From contig JAGKQI010000049.1 in NCBI GenBank assembly GCA_018806915.1, positions 992,001 through 1,056,000 of the forward strand: DNA of 64,000 bases. The letters run 5' to 3'. Position 1 is the first letter of the stretch. Each line of letters starts with the position of its first letter. A program made the translations under genes and the position numbers. This document shows, one piece after another, positions 33,433-43,617 of the stretch. The DNA is from Phytophthora colocasiae. Lineage: Eukaryota > Oomycota > Peronosporomycetes > Peronosporales > Peronosporaceae. The notes beneath the pieces were generated by a model. The model had not been told where the DNA came from. It was given only the letters and a program-made list of their open reading frames with translations, and did not search any database.

Positions 33433-34605
33433 TTAGTTGGTCTTACGGCCATTCACATCTGCAATGAACTTGGCATACAGCAGACTGTCACGCCCAGTAT
33501 CCATATTCGCCATGGCCAAAACTGCCATAAGCAACACAGCTCCAAGCAGTACCGACGTCCAAAGAATGATCTGAAACTCAGCAATGTCGGGCATGGAGAG
33601 GGCACCTGGTGCAGTGGCGTTAGACTTGGATGTCGAGTTGTCGTCCTCCCACGCACTGCCACTAGCAGCAGCCAGATCCACCACCTCCAGCTCGTCACTA
33701 CCGCTTTCGTCTTCACTCTCCGAGCTATCGTCACTTTCACTTTCGCTTTCTTCTTCCTCCTCCTCCTCCTCTTCCTCTTCTGCTTCATTCGAAAGCTTTG
33801 TCACCAACTTCCTGTTACGTGCACGACGCGAGAGTGCTGCCGTCTGCTGCACGGCAGTAGGGAGAGTTCCCGTCATGATCTGTCCTCCCACCACCTGCTC
33901 GTTCATCATCAACTCCGCTAAGAACTCTGTCACGGTGGTCGTAACAGCTTGTTGCGCTTCTTTCTTCTTGTTCCCTGAAAGTCCCACAAGGAACAGCTTT
34001 TTGCCCGGTGTCTGCTTCAATTCAGCAGTAAGCTGCATCACCTGTGCCAGTTCCTTGGCAAAAGCCACGTCCTGCTCGTCACTGGAACTCAAGAAGCTGT
34101 TGGCCGAAAGCACTTGCTGCACGAGCTCCGCAGTCACTGCCGGCGTTTCAGCCTTTACACTGGCACACAGAGCTGCACTACCAGCACAGTAAAGACCAGA
34201 AGAGTATTTAGTCCCGAATTCCTGGGCTACAGCTACTGGAATCTTCACATCAGCAGTGTGAGCCGGGTATAGTCCATGGAAAGCTTGAGCGCCGTTCAAA
34301 GCTGCGTTCACTGGCTCCAGACTGGCTGCCGACACGTCGTCCAATAGCAACAAGGCGTAAGCTTCACTGTGCGTAAATATATCGGCTTGTAGAGGGCTCT
34401 CGACGGCGGAACGAGAGGAAACGCGGCCGGTACGGAGCCCCAGCGAACTCAGAGCCAAATCGGCCATTCCAGCGGCAGAAAAGGCGTCAGAACACCGCGT
34501 TTCGTGCCATAATGGAGAGGGGGATCTGCCCAGAACGAGCACTTGGGACGCAGAGACGCTGGAGGCCGCCAGAGCCGCCACTAACAGCGAGCACAACGAG
34601 GACAT
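33433..34605 (-). CDS. ATP6AP2: ATP6AP2 (renin receptor)-like V-ATPase accessory protein
   Basis: Single exon, 390 residues. A signal peptide (MSSLCSLLVAALAASSVSA) leads into a lumenal domain of about 240 residues, then a long acidic Glu/Ser/Asp run (about 273-310). One membrane helix follows (IILWTSVLLGAVLLMAVLAM), and a short tail with NMDTGRDSLLYAKF. The tail motif N-M-D-x-G-x-D-S-(I/L)-(I/L)-Y is the signature of ATP6AP2, which is built into the V-ATPase Vo sector. The acidic run sits where animal ATP6AP2 has its processing site. The lumenal domain is too divergent to align by eye, so identity rests mainly on the C-terminus and topology. Confidence 0.8.
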   Translation of the reverse strand: MSSLCSLLVAALAASSVSASQVLVLGRSPSPLWHETRCSDAFSAAGMADLALSSLGLRTGRVSSRSAVESPLQADIFTHSEAYALLLLDDVSAASLEPVNAALNGAQAFHGLYPAHTADVKIPVAVAQEFGTKYSSGLYCAGSAALCASVKAETPAVTAELVQQVLSANSFLSSSDEQDVAFAKELAQVMQLTAELKQTPGKKLFLVGLSGNKKKEAQQAVTTTVTEFLAELMMNEQVVGGQIMTGTLPTAVQQTAALSRRARNRKLVTKLSNEAEEEEEEEEEEESESESDDSSESEDESGSDELEVVDLAAASGSAWEDDNSTSKSNATAPGALSMPDIAEFQIILWTSVLLGAVLLMAVLAMANMDTGRDSLLYAKFIADVNGRKTN

Positions 34606-34899
34606 AACCGACGTTTGAGGCTTTGGATCTCGATATTATTGTAAAAAATTCCTGTGCGTCAGGTCCTCGTTAAACTGCATATTTTATTCGTTATAACAGT
34701 TTATTTATGTGTAAATGAACATTTTGAAAATATTTGACCAATGATGGCAACGAAACTAGGGATTATATTGGCAAATCAGAATCGTAGAAATTGCATTTCT
34801 TTTGACCTATGAAAGCAAAGAATACATTAAGAATATTAGCCAATAAGACGAAAGCGAGGATTTGTCCATGGACTTCAATCTAGTGTCATCAAGAACTAC
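34606..34899. other. AT-rich spacer between the last host gene and the transposon complex
   Basis: Low-complexity AT-rich DNA without a coding frame; probably the promoter of the ATP6AP2-like gene and old intergenic sequence. Confidence 0.5.
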
Positions 34900-35090
34900 A
34901 GCCGAGTGCCGCCCGCTTTTGCGGGCGGTTTGTATGTGTTTGGTTGAAACCCGTGGGGCTCACTGTTCCAGTTCGCCCCACTACTCACCATCGGCGCCAC
35001 ACCTTCGGCGCGCGCCGGTTGGCCGAGGTACCTTCGCTTCGCTCGGTAGGATGCATTTCAGCCAATCACCGGTCTGTAAAAGCTGCGACC
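34900..35090 (-). mobile_element. Divergent Helitron 3'-end fragment
   Basis: The hairpin CCGCCCGC-TTTT-GCGGGCGG at 34909-34928 and about 80 bp to its right match the 3' ends of the two complete Helitrons, with many substitutions. In Helitron orientation, the base following the hairpin spacer reads CTGT instead of CTAG. It is an older, truncated relative lying 0.5 kb outside the first complete copy. Confidence 0.65.
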
Positions 35091-35155
35091 TCGTACTTAT
35101 CAAAGCATTTTAATCGTACTTAGCTTCATTTTGTCCAATGAAAATTTTGTGGCTG

Positions 35156-35417
35156 GGTGTGCGGACCAATCAGAGGCCATTGAGAGGGTTATCATTAGTG
35201 GACTATATTTGTAATTTTGGCATTCCTGAGAGCATTCTAGAACATAGGGATAGGCTACACCATGGGAAAATACAGTATATAATACGTACATGTACAAAAT
35301 AGAGAGACAGGTAGCTACGCAGGTTTATGCGCTATGACGTTGAACACACACACAACGGACACACAGACACACAGACACACAGACACACAGACGCGGCACT
35401 AGCCTACTGTGTTATGA
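35156..35417. repeat. Partial copy of array segment R next to the first Helitron
   Basis: These 262 bp match the part of segment R that also borders the second Helitron (57237-57488), including variants absent from the other R copies (GCGCTATGACG, and the extra ACACACACAACGG before the GACACACA run). The match stops at ACCAATC; the rest of R is missing and unique sequence begins. Confidence 0.85.
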
Positions 35418-35428
35418 CTAGACGAGTG

Positions 35429-35447
35429 CCGCCCGCTTTGCGGGCGG
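35429..35447 (-). other. Helitron copy 1 3'-terminal hairpin
   Basis: Perfect 8-bp stem CCGCCCGC/GCGGGCGG with a 3-nt loop, ending 8 bp before CTAG. It is the presumed rolling-circle stop signal. Confidence 0.85.
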
Positions 35448-35618
35448 TGTGTATGTGTTAGGTCCCAACCCGTAGTGCTCGCTGTTCCAGCTCGCCCTAC
35501 ACTCTGTAGTTTCTGCCTCGCTTCTGCTCGGAGGGGCAAAACATCACAGTGTTTCATATGCACAGTGAACATGTATTTGTTGTTATGAAAAATGCAGTGA
35601 TCTCCTTCTTCCTCTTGC

Positions 35619-35936
35619 TTACATCTCGAATATCTGTCGGTAAACAATATTCTGTGTGTACACTCCATCGGCGTCCACCTGGTCAGGATACTCGATCATC
35701 ACCTTGAGTCTCGACCGCGCTGTCACTCTCGATAACGCCACGTACAGCTGTCCGTGTGAGAAGCAAGGAGTCGCCAAGTATAGTCCGAGATTTTGTACCG
35801 TTTGTCCTTGGGCCTTGTTGATTGTCATCGCAAACGCTGGTTGCACTGGGAACTGCTTACGACGTAGACGGAAGGGGAACTCACGCGTGTCCCCGTCACT
35901 GAGGAACACAATCCGCGGAATGAACACATGCTGGCT
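35619..35936 (-). pseudogene. C-terminal end of Helitron copy 1 helicase, separated by the gypsy insertion
   Basis: The frame encodes the last helicase motifs (INKAQGQTVQNLGLYL and YVALSRVTARSRLKVMI) and ends in YRQIFEM at the stop. It continues the coding sequence that resumes at 43618 beyond the retrotransposon. The first codons before 35927 run into the 5-bp target duplication. Confidence 0.88.
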
Positions 35937-35941
35937 GTGGC

Positions 35942-36359
35942 TGTAACGGGGTTACACGGCGCTGCGCGCCTTGGCTACAATAGGTGTGGTATACACCATC
36001 CAGGTCACAAGTCACAGCTCCGTGTACGACACATAGTGTTTCTCACACGTCACATATGTAGCCAGTTGCTGGCTGTTAGCCCAGAGCCACACATTACATT
36101 TGATTAGGATTTAGTATGTTAGATACTAAATCCGTTACATTCAGGATTAGGGCAATAAAATAAATAAAAATCAGTTTGCATTTTACTATAATTAGTGTTA
36201 GTTCCTTTATTATAGGGACAACTGATTGTGAGAGTCCTGTATTTAGTGGACTACTTGGTTCTTGTATAGAAACTGAAGGCTAGTGCTCTTGCAAGCAGGA
36301 CTCCTCACGAGTCAACCCAACTTCCTCTGTGCCGTGCACACCTACGCAGCCCCGCTGCA
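35942..36359 (+). repeat. 5' LTR of the chromovirus element
   Basis: 418 bp, similar to 43204-43612 with several small indels and substitutions. The following internal sequence TGGTAGCACTTGTAG may include the primer-binding site, but the tRNA cannot be named. Confidence 0.88.
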
Positions 36360-36559
36360 TCTGGTAGCACTTGTAGTCAATCCAACTCCTGAGTTGAAGA
36401 CTGTTTCTTCTGGTGAGAATGGGAGCCAGAAGCATACGCTCACTTGACTCGAGTCAGCGGGACACGCTTAACAAGCTTACGTCCTTGCTGGGCCTCTGAA
36501 GGTATGGCGCACCTTGCGTCTCGAAGGGCCGGAGGCCGTCAACGCGCGCCTGGAGGCAT

Positions 36560-37393
36560 TTGCCTCTGTACGAGAACGCTCTTCCTGTTGAGCACATTCA
36601 GCGGAATGTAAAAGGAGTTAATCCCGCTCCGAGAGCTAAGCCCGTCACGCTCAGTGTGAAGACCTTTCACGGGCACGAAGGAGAGAACCTCCTATTGTGG
36701 ACCCGAGAGGTCGAAATGGCCATGGGGGCCGCTATGCTCCAGTTGGAAGGCCAACGCGTGGCGTTCGCCATCTCTAAGCTCGAAGGTCGAGCACGAGAAT
36801 GGGCCTTGACGTCTGGGACGTCGGTAGAAATGGCCTTCCCCACTTGGGGTGAGCTTAAGGCCAAACTTACGCAAGTGTTTGCTCCACCTAACCAGGCGTA
36901 TCGCGTGCGGTCACGCTTCCTCGCTTGCCGACAGGGCAAGAAGGACCTGGTGGACTATGTCCACGAGCTGCGCACGCTCATTGCCGGCATGGCTGCCGAT
37001 CCTCTACCTGAGGTGGTCACTGTGACTATCTTCATGGAAGGTCTGAGAGCTGGCGTGCCAGACGGAGGCATTCCGTCAGAATCCTCGCACCTTCGAGGAC
37101 GCTGTTAGTGTGGCATTGAATGCCGAACACAACTTTAAGTTGTCGAGGGTCGGTGCTAATAGCACAGGGTCCGGGGACCCGAACCCATGGACCTCAGCTA
37201 TGCTGAAGATGAAGTAGCCGAGCTACGAGCTGCGGTGCAGCGTATGAGCACTCGTCGGTGCTACACGTGTGGTAGTCCCACACACCTGAGGCCCAACTGC
37301 TCTCTGCGCAAAGAGCGCGCCGGCCAGACTGGCCGCAACCCTGCCGCGAGTCCCGCTTCGGGCTCTGCCCAGGGAAACGACGGCTCCCAGTAG
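36560..37393 (+). pseudogene. gag of the chromovirus element
   Basis: The capsid region (retrotransposon gag domain, for example [17 protein letters not shown] and [20 protein letters not shown]) is open from 36560 to about 37060. A frameshift then moves the reading into the phase that ends at 37393. That part carries a zinc knuckle CYTCGSPTHLRPNC (C-x2-C-x4-H-x4-C) at about 37260-37301. Coding wording before the ATG suggests the N-terminus is also frameshifted. Confidence 0.82.
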
Positions 37394-37431
37394 ACGCGGG
37401 GCGGTCTACTGGGGAAGAACTGAGTTCTGCA

Positions 37432-37863
37432 GTGCGTGAGAGGCACTGGGGCTCAGCCCCGAAGAGCTCCGTGCTCTTGAACACGGAACGTGTGAGCAAG
37501 CAGGGCTTCCTGGACTTCGACAGCGTGGAACGCTGCTTGGTCTTGGACCTGGATTCGAGGTACGACCTCATCCTTGGTATGGCGTGGCTGGAGCGCCACG
37601 AGCCATGGATCGACTGGAGGTCGAAGACCTTAGGTGCTACGCACTTCTCTCCTAGTGGAGCTTTAACGAGTCATGAACCCACCTCTGCTAGGAAGCAGAA
37701 GCGCTACTGGCGCGAGCATCGAGCCGAGTCGGCAATGATGCTGGAAGTCGGTGTGTCCGAGTTAGTGGACAGCACCGAGTGCGAGGATCGCAGTCCTGTT
37801 GAGCGCATAGCGCTGGTTGGCAGTGAGTCAACGTGTGGGCAAAGCTCACGTAACTCCGAGTGA
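37432..37863 (+). pseudogene. Protease region of the chromovirus element
   Basis: The frame contains the C-terminal signature of retroviral-type aspartic proteases in this group (YDLILGMAWLERHEPWIDW). The N-terminal active-site D-[ST]-G is not readable in the same frame, so the domain is truncated or frameshifted. The 500 bp that follow (to 38369) hold repetitive CGGCACGTACTCCG words and no clear domain. Confidence 0.7.
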
Positions 37864-38369
37864 CGCCGGTCATGGACCGTCACTGGATGCCGATGGCATC
37901 AGCCTTACCAGGCCGTGAACTGTGGGGCGGCACGTACTCCGTCGAGTGATACTGGTCGTGACCAAGTCGATCGCTGCTGGAGTGTCTCTGACACTGGACC
38001 TGTTACGGTCTGGATCGTGCAGCGGCACGTACTCCGCTGAGCGGGCATCGGTCGTCGACCGAGTGCGGATCGCTGAGTGTCCCTGACACTGGGCCGAGAG
38101 AGGCCGAAACTTGTGCGACGGCACGTACTCCGTCGAGTAGAGGATCTTCGGCAAAGCGAAGACGTCGTAAGGCCCTTCGGGCGAGACGCTCTGCGTCTGA
38201 GTCATCCGTGACGTCAAGTGCCGACGCACCGGAGGGCTGTGGGCAGCTATACACTCTGGTTGATGGAGTGGGCGGTAGTGCCGAAGGCAGTGTCCTGCTG
38301 GACGACTTGCCAAGTGGAGACAAGCTCATTGAGAAATAAGAGATGTCCTTCGCCGACATTGTCGATTAA

Positions 38370-39370
38370 TTGAAGGATGGCGAAATCCACGAGGTGATCA
38401 TCGTTCTAACTGAGGAGGACTTAAACTCGACGTCACTCGTTGACGAGTCCGTCTTGGCCGAAGTCAAGAAGGCGTTGAACGCCAGGAGTGGATCGGAGAT
38501 CCTCAAGAATCCCTCGGATCCCTTCCACTCCTTGCTGAAGGAATATGGAGACGTTGTCTCGAAGGAACCACCGAGTGGCCTGCCTCCTGACCGAGGCGTT
38601 CGTCACGAGATCGATTTAGTTCCTGGAACTAAGTACTGCGTGACCCGGCAGTGGCCTCTTCCTAAAGAGCAATGCGACGTCATTGACGCCTTCTTCCGTG
38701 CGAAACACGCGGCGGGTCTCGTGCGCGAGAGCAAGTCTCCGCACTCCGCGCCAACGTTCTGTGTCAGAAAGCCGAATGGCAAGTGGCGTATCGTTCACGC
38801 TTTTAACAAGCTCAACGCTGCCACGATTCCGGCGCAGACGCCGATTCCTAGGAAGGATGTTCTTCAGAACAACATGGTGGGTTGCACCATGTACAGTGCG
38901 CTCGACTTAGTCGATGGGTACTATCAGCTGCTCATGCGAGCCAGTGATATTCCGCTTACAGCGGTGAGCACCCTGAGCGGTATGCTCTGGGAGTGGCTCG
39001 TCATGCCCCAAGGGCTCTCGAACGCGCCCGGCAACGTTCAATCGTCTAGTGACGCAGCTGTTCAGGCCCCTGCGGGCATTCGCAATAAAACGTACTTTGA
39101 CGACGTGTTCGTCCACAGTCAGGCCGAACACGGCAAGACTGACGTTGAGGTGCACGTGGAACACGTGAGAGCTGTGCTCGAGTGCATGCGCACGAACAAG
39201 TTGTACGCCAACGCAGACAAGTGCGTCTTTGGCGCGGAAGAAATCCCCTTCCTAGGGTGCTTCATTGGGAAGCATGGCCTTCGTGCTGATCCAGCAAAGG
39301 TCAAGGCGTCATTGTGGATTGGGCCGGTTCCCTTGAACCAGAAGGACTTGCGTAAGTGCTGGGCTTGGCC
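38370..39370 (+). pseudogene. Reverse transcriptase of the chromovirus element
   Basis: RT motifs are in order: GLPPDRGVRHEIDL, KPNGKWRIVHAFNKLN, motif A SALDLVDGYYQ, motif B QGLSNAPGNVQ and catalytic YFDDVFVHS. Motif B normally has P-F-Q where this copy has G-N-V-Q. The connection to RNase H is lost by a frameshift near 39355. Confidence 0.88.
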
Positions 39371-40388
39371 AACTACTTGCACAAGTATAGCGAGAACTAC
39401 GCTGAGTTGGCTCGGCCACTGACGGATCTCCTTAAGAAGGATGCCGAGTGGGTATGGCGTGCCGAGCACGAGAATGCGTTCACTTGTATCAAGGATAGCC
39501 TGCTTCAGGCACCGATACTGGCGCTGCCAGACCCCGCTCGTCCGTTTATCGTCGTCTGTGACGCCTCGGACTTTGCCATCGGCAGTGCTTTGCTACAAGC
39601 GGATGCCGAAGGGCGTGAACGCGTCAGTGCGTTTGAGTCTCGACAGCTCAAGGCTGCTGAGAAGAACTATCCAGTTCATGACAAGGAGCTACTTGCGATG
39701 AAGTACGCTCTCGTCAAATTCAGGGTTCACCTGCTCGGCTCCAAGCCGTTTGTGATCTACACGGATCATGCGTCACTACGCACAGCGACGCAGTCGCCTC
39801 TCGCAGAGGATGGCCCGATGGCTCTCCTTCTTTGCGGAGTATAACTTCGAGGTGAAGTACAAGCCTGGCAGGCAGAACGTCCTCGCTGACGCGTTATCAC
39901 GTCGCCCGGACTATGAGTTATCTCATGTCACCTCGGTGACGTCGTCCGTGACGGACATGGTTCGAGCAGCGTACGCTCAGGACGACTCTTGTGTCGCGCT
40001 GCTCCAAGCTCTGGGGAGCGATGAGTTTAAAGACTCAAAGGTGACTCTGTCACGACGCCTAAAGGCGAGACTCCAACGCTACAGCCTGGAAGGCGGTCTG
40101 CTGTACTACAGCACGGGTCAGGATGACCCACCACGAGTGGTGGTTCCTCACGATGAGGATCTGAAGTACCGTATCCTCTATGAGCCCACGACACACCCAC
40201 AGGCGGCCACCTCGGTCGCGAGAAGACGTAACGGCTCGGTGAGCTCCATGTACTGGTGGCCGAAGATGTACAAGTGGGTCAGCACATATGTGCGCACGTG
40301 CGAGACGTGTCAGCGGGTTAAACCTCGCCGCATGCGGCTGCGCCTTTGGCGAGCTTACCTGTACCCTCTGGGTGTTGGCAGTCCATAA
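39356..40388 (+). pseudogene. RNase H and integrase zinc-binding domain of the chromovirus element
   Basis: RNase H wording (VVCDASDFAIGSALLQ, VHDKELLAMKYAL, VIYTDHASLR) is interrupted near 39800 by a shift to the next phase. That phase continues with KYKPGRQNVLADALSRRP, the usual end of RNase H. The integrase zinc-binding region ends WVSTYVRTCETCQRVKP, with the HHCC cysteine pair. Confidence 0.85.
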
Positions 40389-40389
40389 G

Positions 40390-41379
40390 TATGGACTTTA
40401 GGTTTGGCCTGCCGGGAAGGACTCGGCAGGCAACACGGGCGTGGTGGTCTTTGTTGACCGTCTGAGCAAGATGGCTCACCTAGCGGCTGTGCCGACACCG
40501 TCGATGGTGCTGGTACAGCGACGATCTTCATCGATCGGGTCTTCCGCCAGCATGGGCTGCCTGGAGACCATTGTCTCGGATCGAGATCCCCGTTTCACGG
40601 GTCACTTCTGGACGTCCGTCTTCAAGGTGCTGGGCACTCGACTGGACATGTCCACGGCGGACCATCCGCAGACCGACGGTCAGACCGAACGCGTGAACCG
40701 CGTTCTGGAGGACATCCTCCGCAGCGTATGCGCTGAAACGCCGAAGCGTTGGAGCGCTATGCTCCCTCTCGTTGAGTTCTCCATGAACAATGCGGTGCAT
40801 GCCTCGACAGGCTTCACCCCGTTCTACGTGAACGGCCTTGCGCACCCGCGCGTTCCGCTCCACTGCCACGCGGTAGCCTTGGGCTTGGTGGGGGGAGAGG
40901 CTGTGCCGTCGCTCGGCTCCGAGCTTGCTGATATCAGCCCTTCTGCTGTGCGTAAACAAGTCGATGACTTCCTCTCGGTGAGATTGAGCGTATTACGCCG
41001 TGTACGTGACGCGATGGCTGAAAGCCAAGACGTTCAGAAGGAACAAGCTGATACAAAAGGTAGAAGCAATGTATGGGAATTTAAGGTCGGTGACCAGGTT
41101 TTATTAAACGCTAAGAACCTACCTACACATGCAGTGTCAAGTGTCTTTAAGACGAAATTGCGTCCGCGTTTCATCGGACCATTTACGGTCGTGGCCAAGA
41201 AGGGCCTGGCATACACGCTTGACTTGCCAAAGCGGATGCGAACACACCCGGTGTTCTACGTCGGCTTGCTTAAGCCATATCGGGACCCCGCGGGGGTGAG
41301 CGCGGAGGCGCTGGCACCGACGACACGTGCCCAGGCTGCGTCATCTGCAGCAGCAACGTCACCTGACCTCGCAACTTAG
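40390..41379 (+). pseudogene. Integrase core of the chromovirus element
   Basis: The core includes the first catalytic Asp region (SMDFRFGLPG, just before the open frame), VVFVDRLSKMAHL, the second Asp in IVSDRDPRFTGHFW, and the Glu in DGQTERVNRVLED. The C-terminal GPY-type region (RPRFIGPFTVVAKKGLAY, followed by HPVFYVGLLKPY) is present. The core is intact apart from its frame relation to the upstream parts. Confidence 0.88.
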
Positions 41380-41599
41380 CGAGCTGACGCTCCTGCTGGG
41401 GCAGGCGAGCAGTCAGGGACTGAGGACCTTCGGAGCCAAGCCATCCGGCTTTCAATCTCCTCCATGTCATGAGCGAGACGGGCATGCGAATGCCAAACAC
41501 TCTCGACGTTCCCTTGAAGGGACTGAGTCTGACTCTGGAGAGTACCGATCGAGTGATCGAGTTGGTACCAGGCGCGATGCGACAGATAGCGCTCGTCAC

Positions 41600-41785
41600 A
41601 CTCATCGAGTACGGCGTTCCGCAGTGAATCGGCCTCCTCCGCCGTTGCTCGATGAGCAGGGGACTCCCCACTACCACGTGGAGCGGGTGATGGCGCGGCG
41701 TCGCCACCGTAGTCAAAACCAGTATCTGGTGAAGTGGCGTGGATATCCTCATTCCCAAAACTCGTGGAGTTTGAAGGGCCCCTGA
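41600..41785 (+). pseudogene. Chromodomain at the integrase C-terminus
   Basis: In a different phase from the integrase core, the segment YHVERVMARRRHR...QYLVKWRGYP followed by SQNSW is a chromodomain with its aromatic cage residues Y, W and W. In chromoviruses it directs integration to methylated histone H3. Separation from integrase by a frameshift means it is not produced from this copy. Confidence 0.85.
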
Positions 41786-41885
41786 GGCAGGACTGCCCTG
41801 ACGTCGTGGACGCTTTGATCGCGAAGATCGGGGGCGCCTGAAGGGCTCGAGGTCGACCACTGGAGCCGACACCCGCTTCTCACCA

Positions 41886-43020
41886 CTAGTGTGAGAAGCT
41901 GACGGACTCAGCAGCCGAGCTCAGGCTCTGGTCCGTGGCTGGCACAGCCAGCGAGTCTCCCTCGGAGACTGAAGGAGCATCCTGCGAAGCAGGGATAGTG
42001 GCCTGAGAGGCGGGAGCCACTGCCGTCGTGTGACGAGGAAAGCGGCCGGGCCGCACGCGTATCTTCGCGTACTGGAAGAGTAGACCTCGGGCGAGGCGGA
42101 CGTCCACCTCGGCGCAGCTCTCCATGAGCCGGTCAAACGACGCGAGCTTCCGTGAAGCCTCGGCCCAGGTGGCCACATGGACCATGTAGTCCCGGGTGGT
42201 CTCTCCGGTTTGGAGCAGGAGTGGATAAGTCCTCATCTGAGGCACAGACTCCCGTCGTCGTTGCTTATCTAAGCGTTGCCGATACTCGGTAGTGCACACC
42301 TGCGGGGTCAGGAAACGCTCATGGAGCCCCTGTCGCTGCTGAGTCTCAGCCACCGTACGTGGAGGATTGCCTATGGCGTAACCATGCAGGTTTGGCTGCG
42401 CCATCAACTGCTTCACCTGCTCGGCAGGGTCGCGAGGCTCGAAGCCGTAGTCGCGCCGCGACGAAGTCCCCACGATGTCCCGTTGGACCGGTCGACGTGA
42501 CTCTGGAGCACCGCTCATGGAAGCCTCCTGTGCCTCATCCAGAGGGTTGGTGATCGCGTCTTCGACTCCCTTGAGTGACTCTGGCTCATCGCGAGCAGGA
42601 AGCGGTGGTGCGTTGCGCAACGCGTTGAGCACGAGGCTCGAAGGTCCCTCCGGGAACGGATTGGGCTGCCGCAGCTACCGAGGAATTGAATACCGACGCG
42701 GATCGCGTGGAGAGCGCAGCTCAGTTCGGGTCGTCCGAGGGCTCGCAGGAGCAGGAGACGCATGGGCATCGCCCTGTTCGGACTCCTCGTAGTCCACTTC
42801 GACCTCGCCTTCCTCCGTAGGAGAGCGACGTGGGTCGCGCGTCGGCGACGCTGTCGTGTACTCGAAGGGTGAGCCACCGCTACCACTTGACGTCGGGCTG
42901 GCCTTGAACATCGCTCCGTAGCGAAGGCGAGACGCCGCGAAATACTCCGAAACGGAGAGCGTGAGAGGAGCCGAGGGCTCAGACCGAAAGCGCTGAGGCG
43001 CTGGGGCGTAGACGCCTGGT
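41886..43020 (-). pseudogene. Long antisense open frame in the chromovirus element
   Basis: On the strand opposite to gag-pol, one reading frame stays open from about 43020 to 41886 with a single TAG at 42673-42675 (about 370 codons). The first half is rich in Pro, Ser, Arg and Glu (TEEGEVEVDYEESEQGDA); the second half is helical (TRDYMVHVATWAEASRKL). No family is recognised. Antisense frames between pol and the 3' LTR are known in some plant gypsy lineages. Confidence 0.5.
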
Positions 43021-43203
43021 CACTGGACACCTCAGGAGCGGTTGGCTCGCTGGGAGAATTGGAGAATGTGCTCGTTGAGCCAGCGCGCCTGCGCACTCTC
43101 GTTGAGAGATTTCTTTATCGGAAAGTTGCCGGTGACAGGTCTTGACAAGGCAGTTATGTCTACAGTTGTAGATACTCCGTATCCACGGTTTGGTGGGGGA
43201 GGG

Positions 43204-43612
43204 TGTATCATGTTACACGGCGCTGCGCGCCTTGGCTACAATAGGTGTGGTATACACCATCCAGGTCATGTCACAGCTCCGTGTACGACACATAGTGTTT
43301 CTCACACGTCACATATGTAGCCAGTTGCTGGCTGTTAGCTCAGAGCCACACATTACATTTGATTAGGATTTAGTATGTTAGATACTAAATCCGTTACATT
43401 CAGGATTAGGGCAATAAAATAAATAAAAATCAGTTTGCATTTTACATAATTAGTGTTAGTTCCTTTATTATAGGGACACTGATTGTGAGAGTCCCGTATT
43501 TAGTGGACTACTTGGTTCTTGTATAGAACCGAAGGCTAGTGCCTTGCAAGCAGGACTCTACGAGTCAACCCAACTTCCTCTGTGCCGTGCACACCTACGC
43601 AGCCCCGCTGCA
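43204..43612 (+). repeat. 3' LTR of the chromovirus element
   Basis: 409 bp, begins TGTA after a purine-rich tract (GGTGGGGGAGGG) that serves as polypurine tract, and ends CTGCA before GTGGC. Confidence 0.9.
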
Positions 43613-43617
43613 GTGGC

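Larger units (their letters stand above)
35942..43612 (+). mobile_element. Chromovirus-type Ty3/gypsy retrotransposon inserted in Helitron copy 1
   Basis: LTRs begin TGTA and end CTGCA, flanked by the 5-bp duplication GTGGC (35937-35941 and 43613-43617), whose single copy is found in the intact Helitron 2. Internal order is gag, protease, RT, RNase H, integrase with chromodomain. All domains are recognisable, but the frame is broken at several points. Between pol and the 3' LTR lies about 1.3 kb with a long open frame on the opposite strand. Confidence 0.93.

Noticed and set aside
33584..34192. Plus-strand Ser-rich frame opposite the ATP6AP2-like gene
   Set aside because: Shadow of the Glu-rich stretch on the minus strand; the minus frame has signal peptide, membrane helix and family tail.
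35350..35395. Regular GACACACA repeats that resemble a CRISPR-like or structural array
   Set aside because: It is a simple microsatellite without spacers, present in every R segment.
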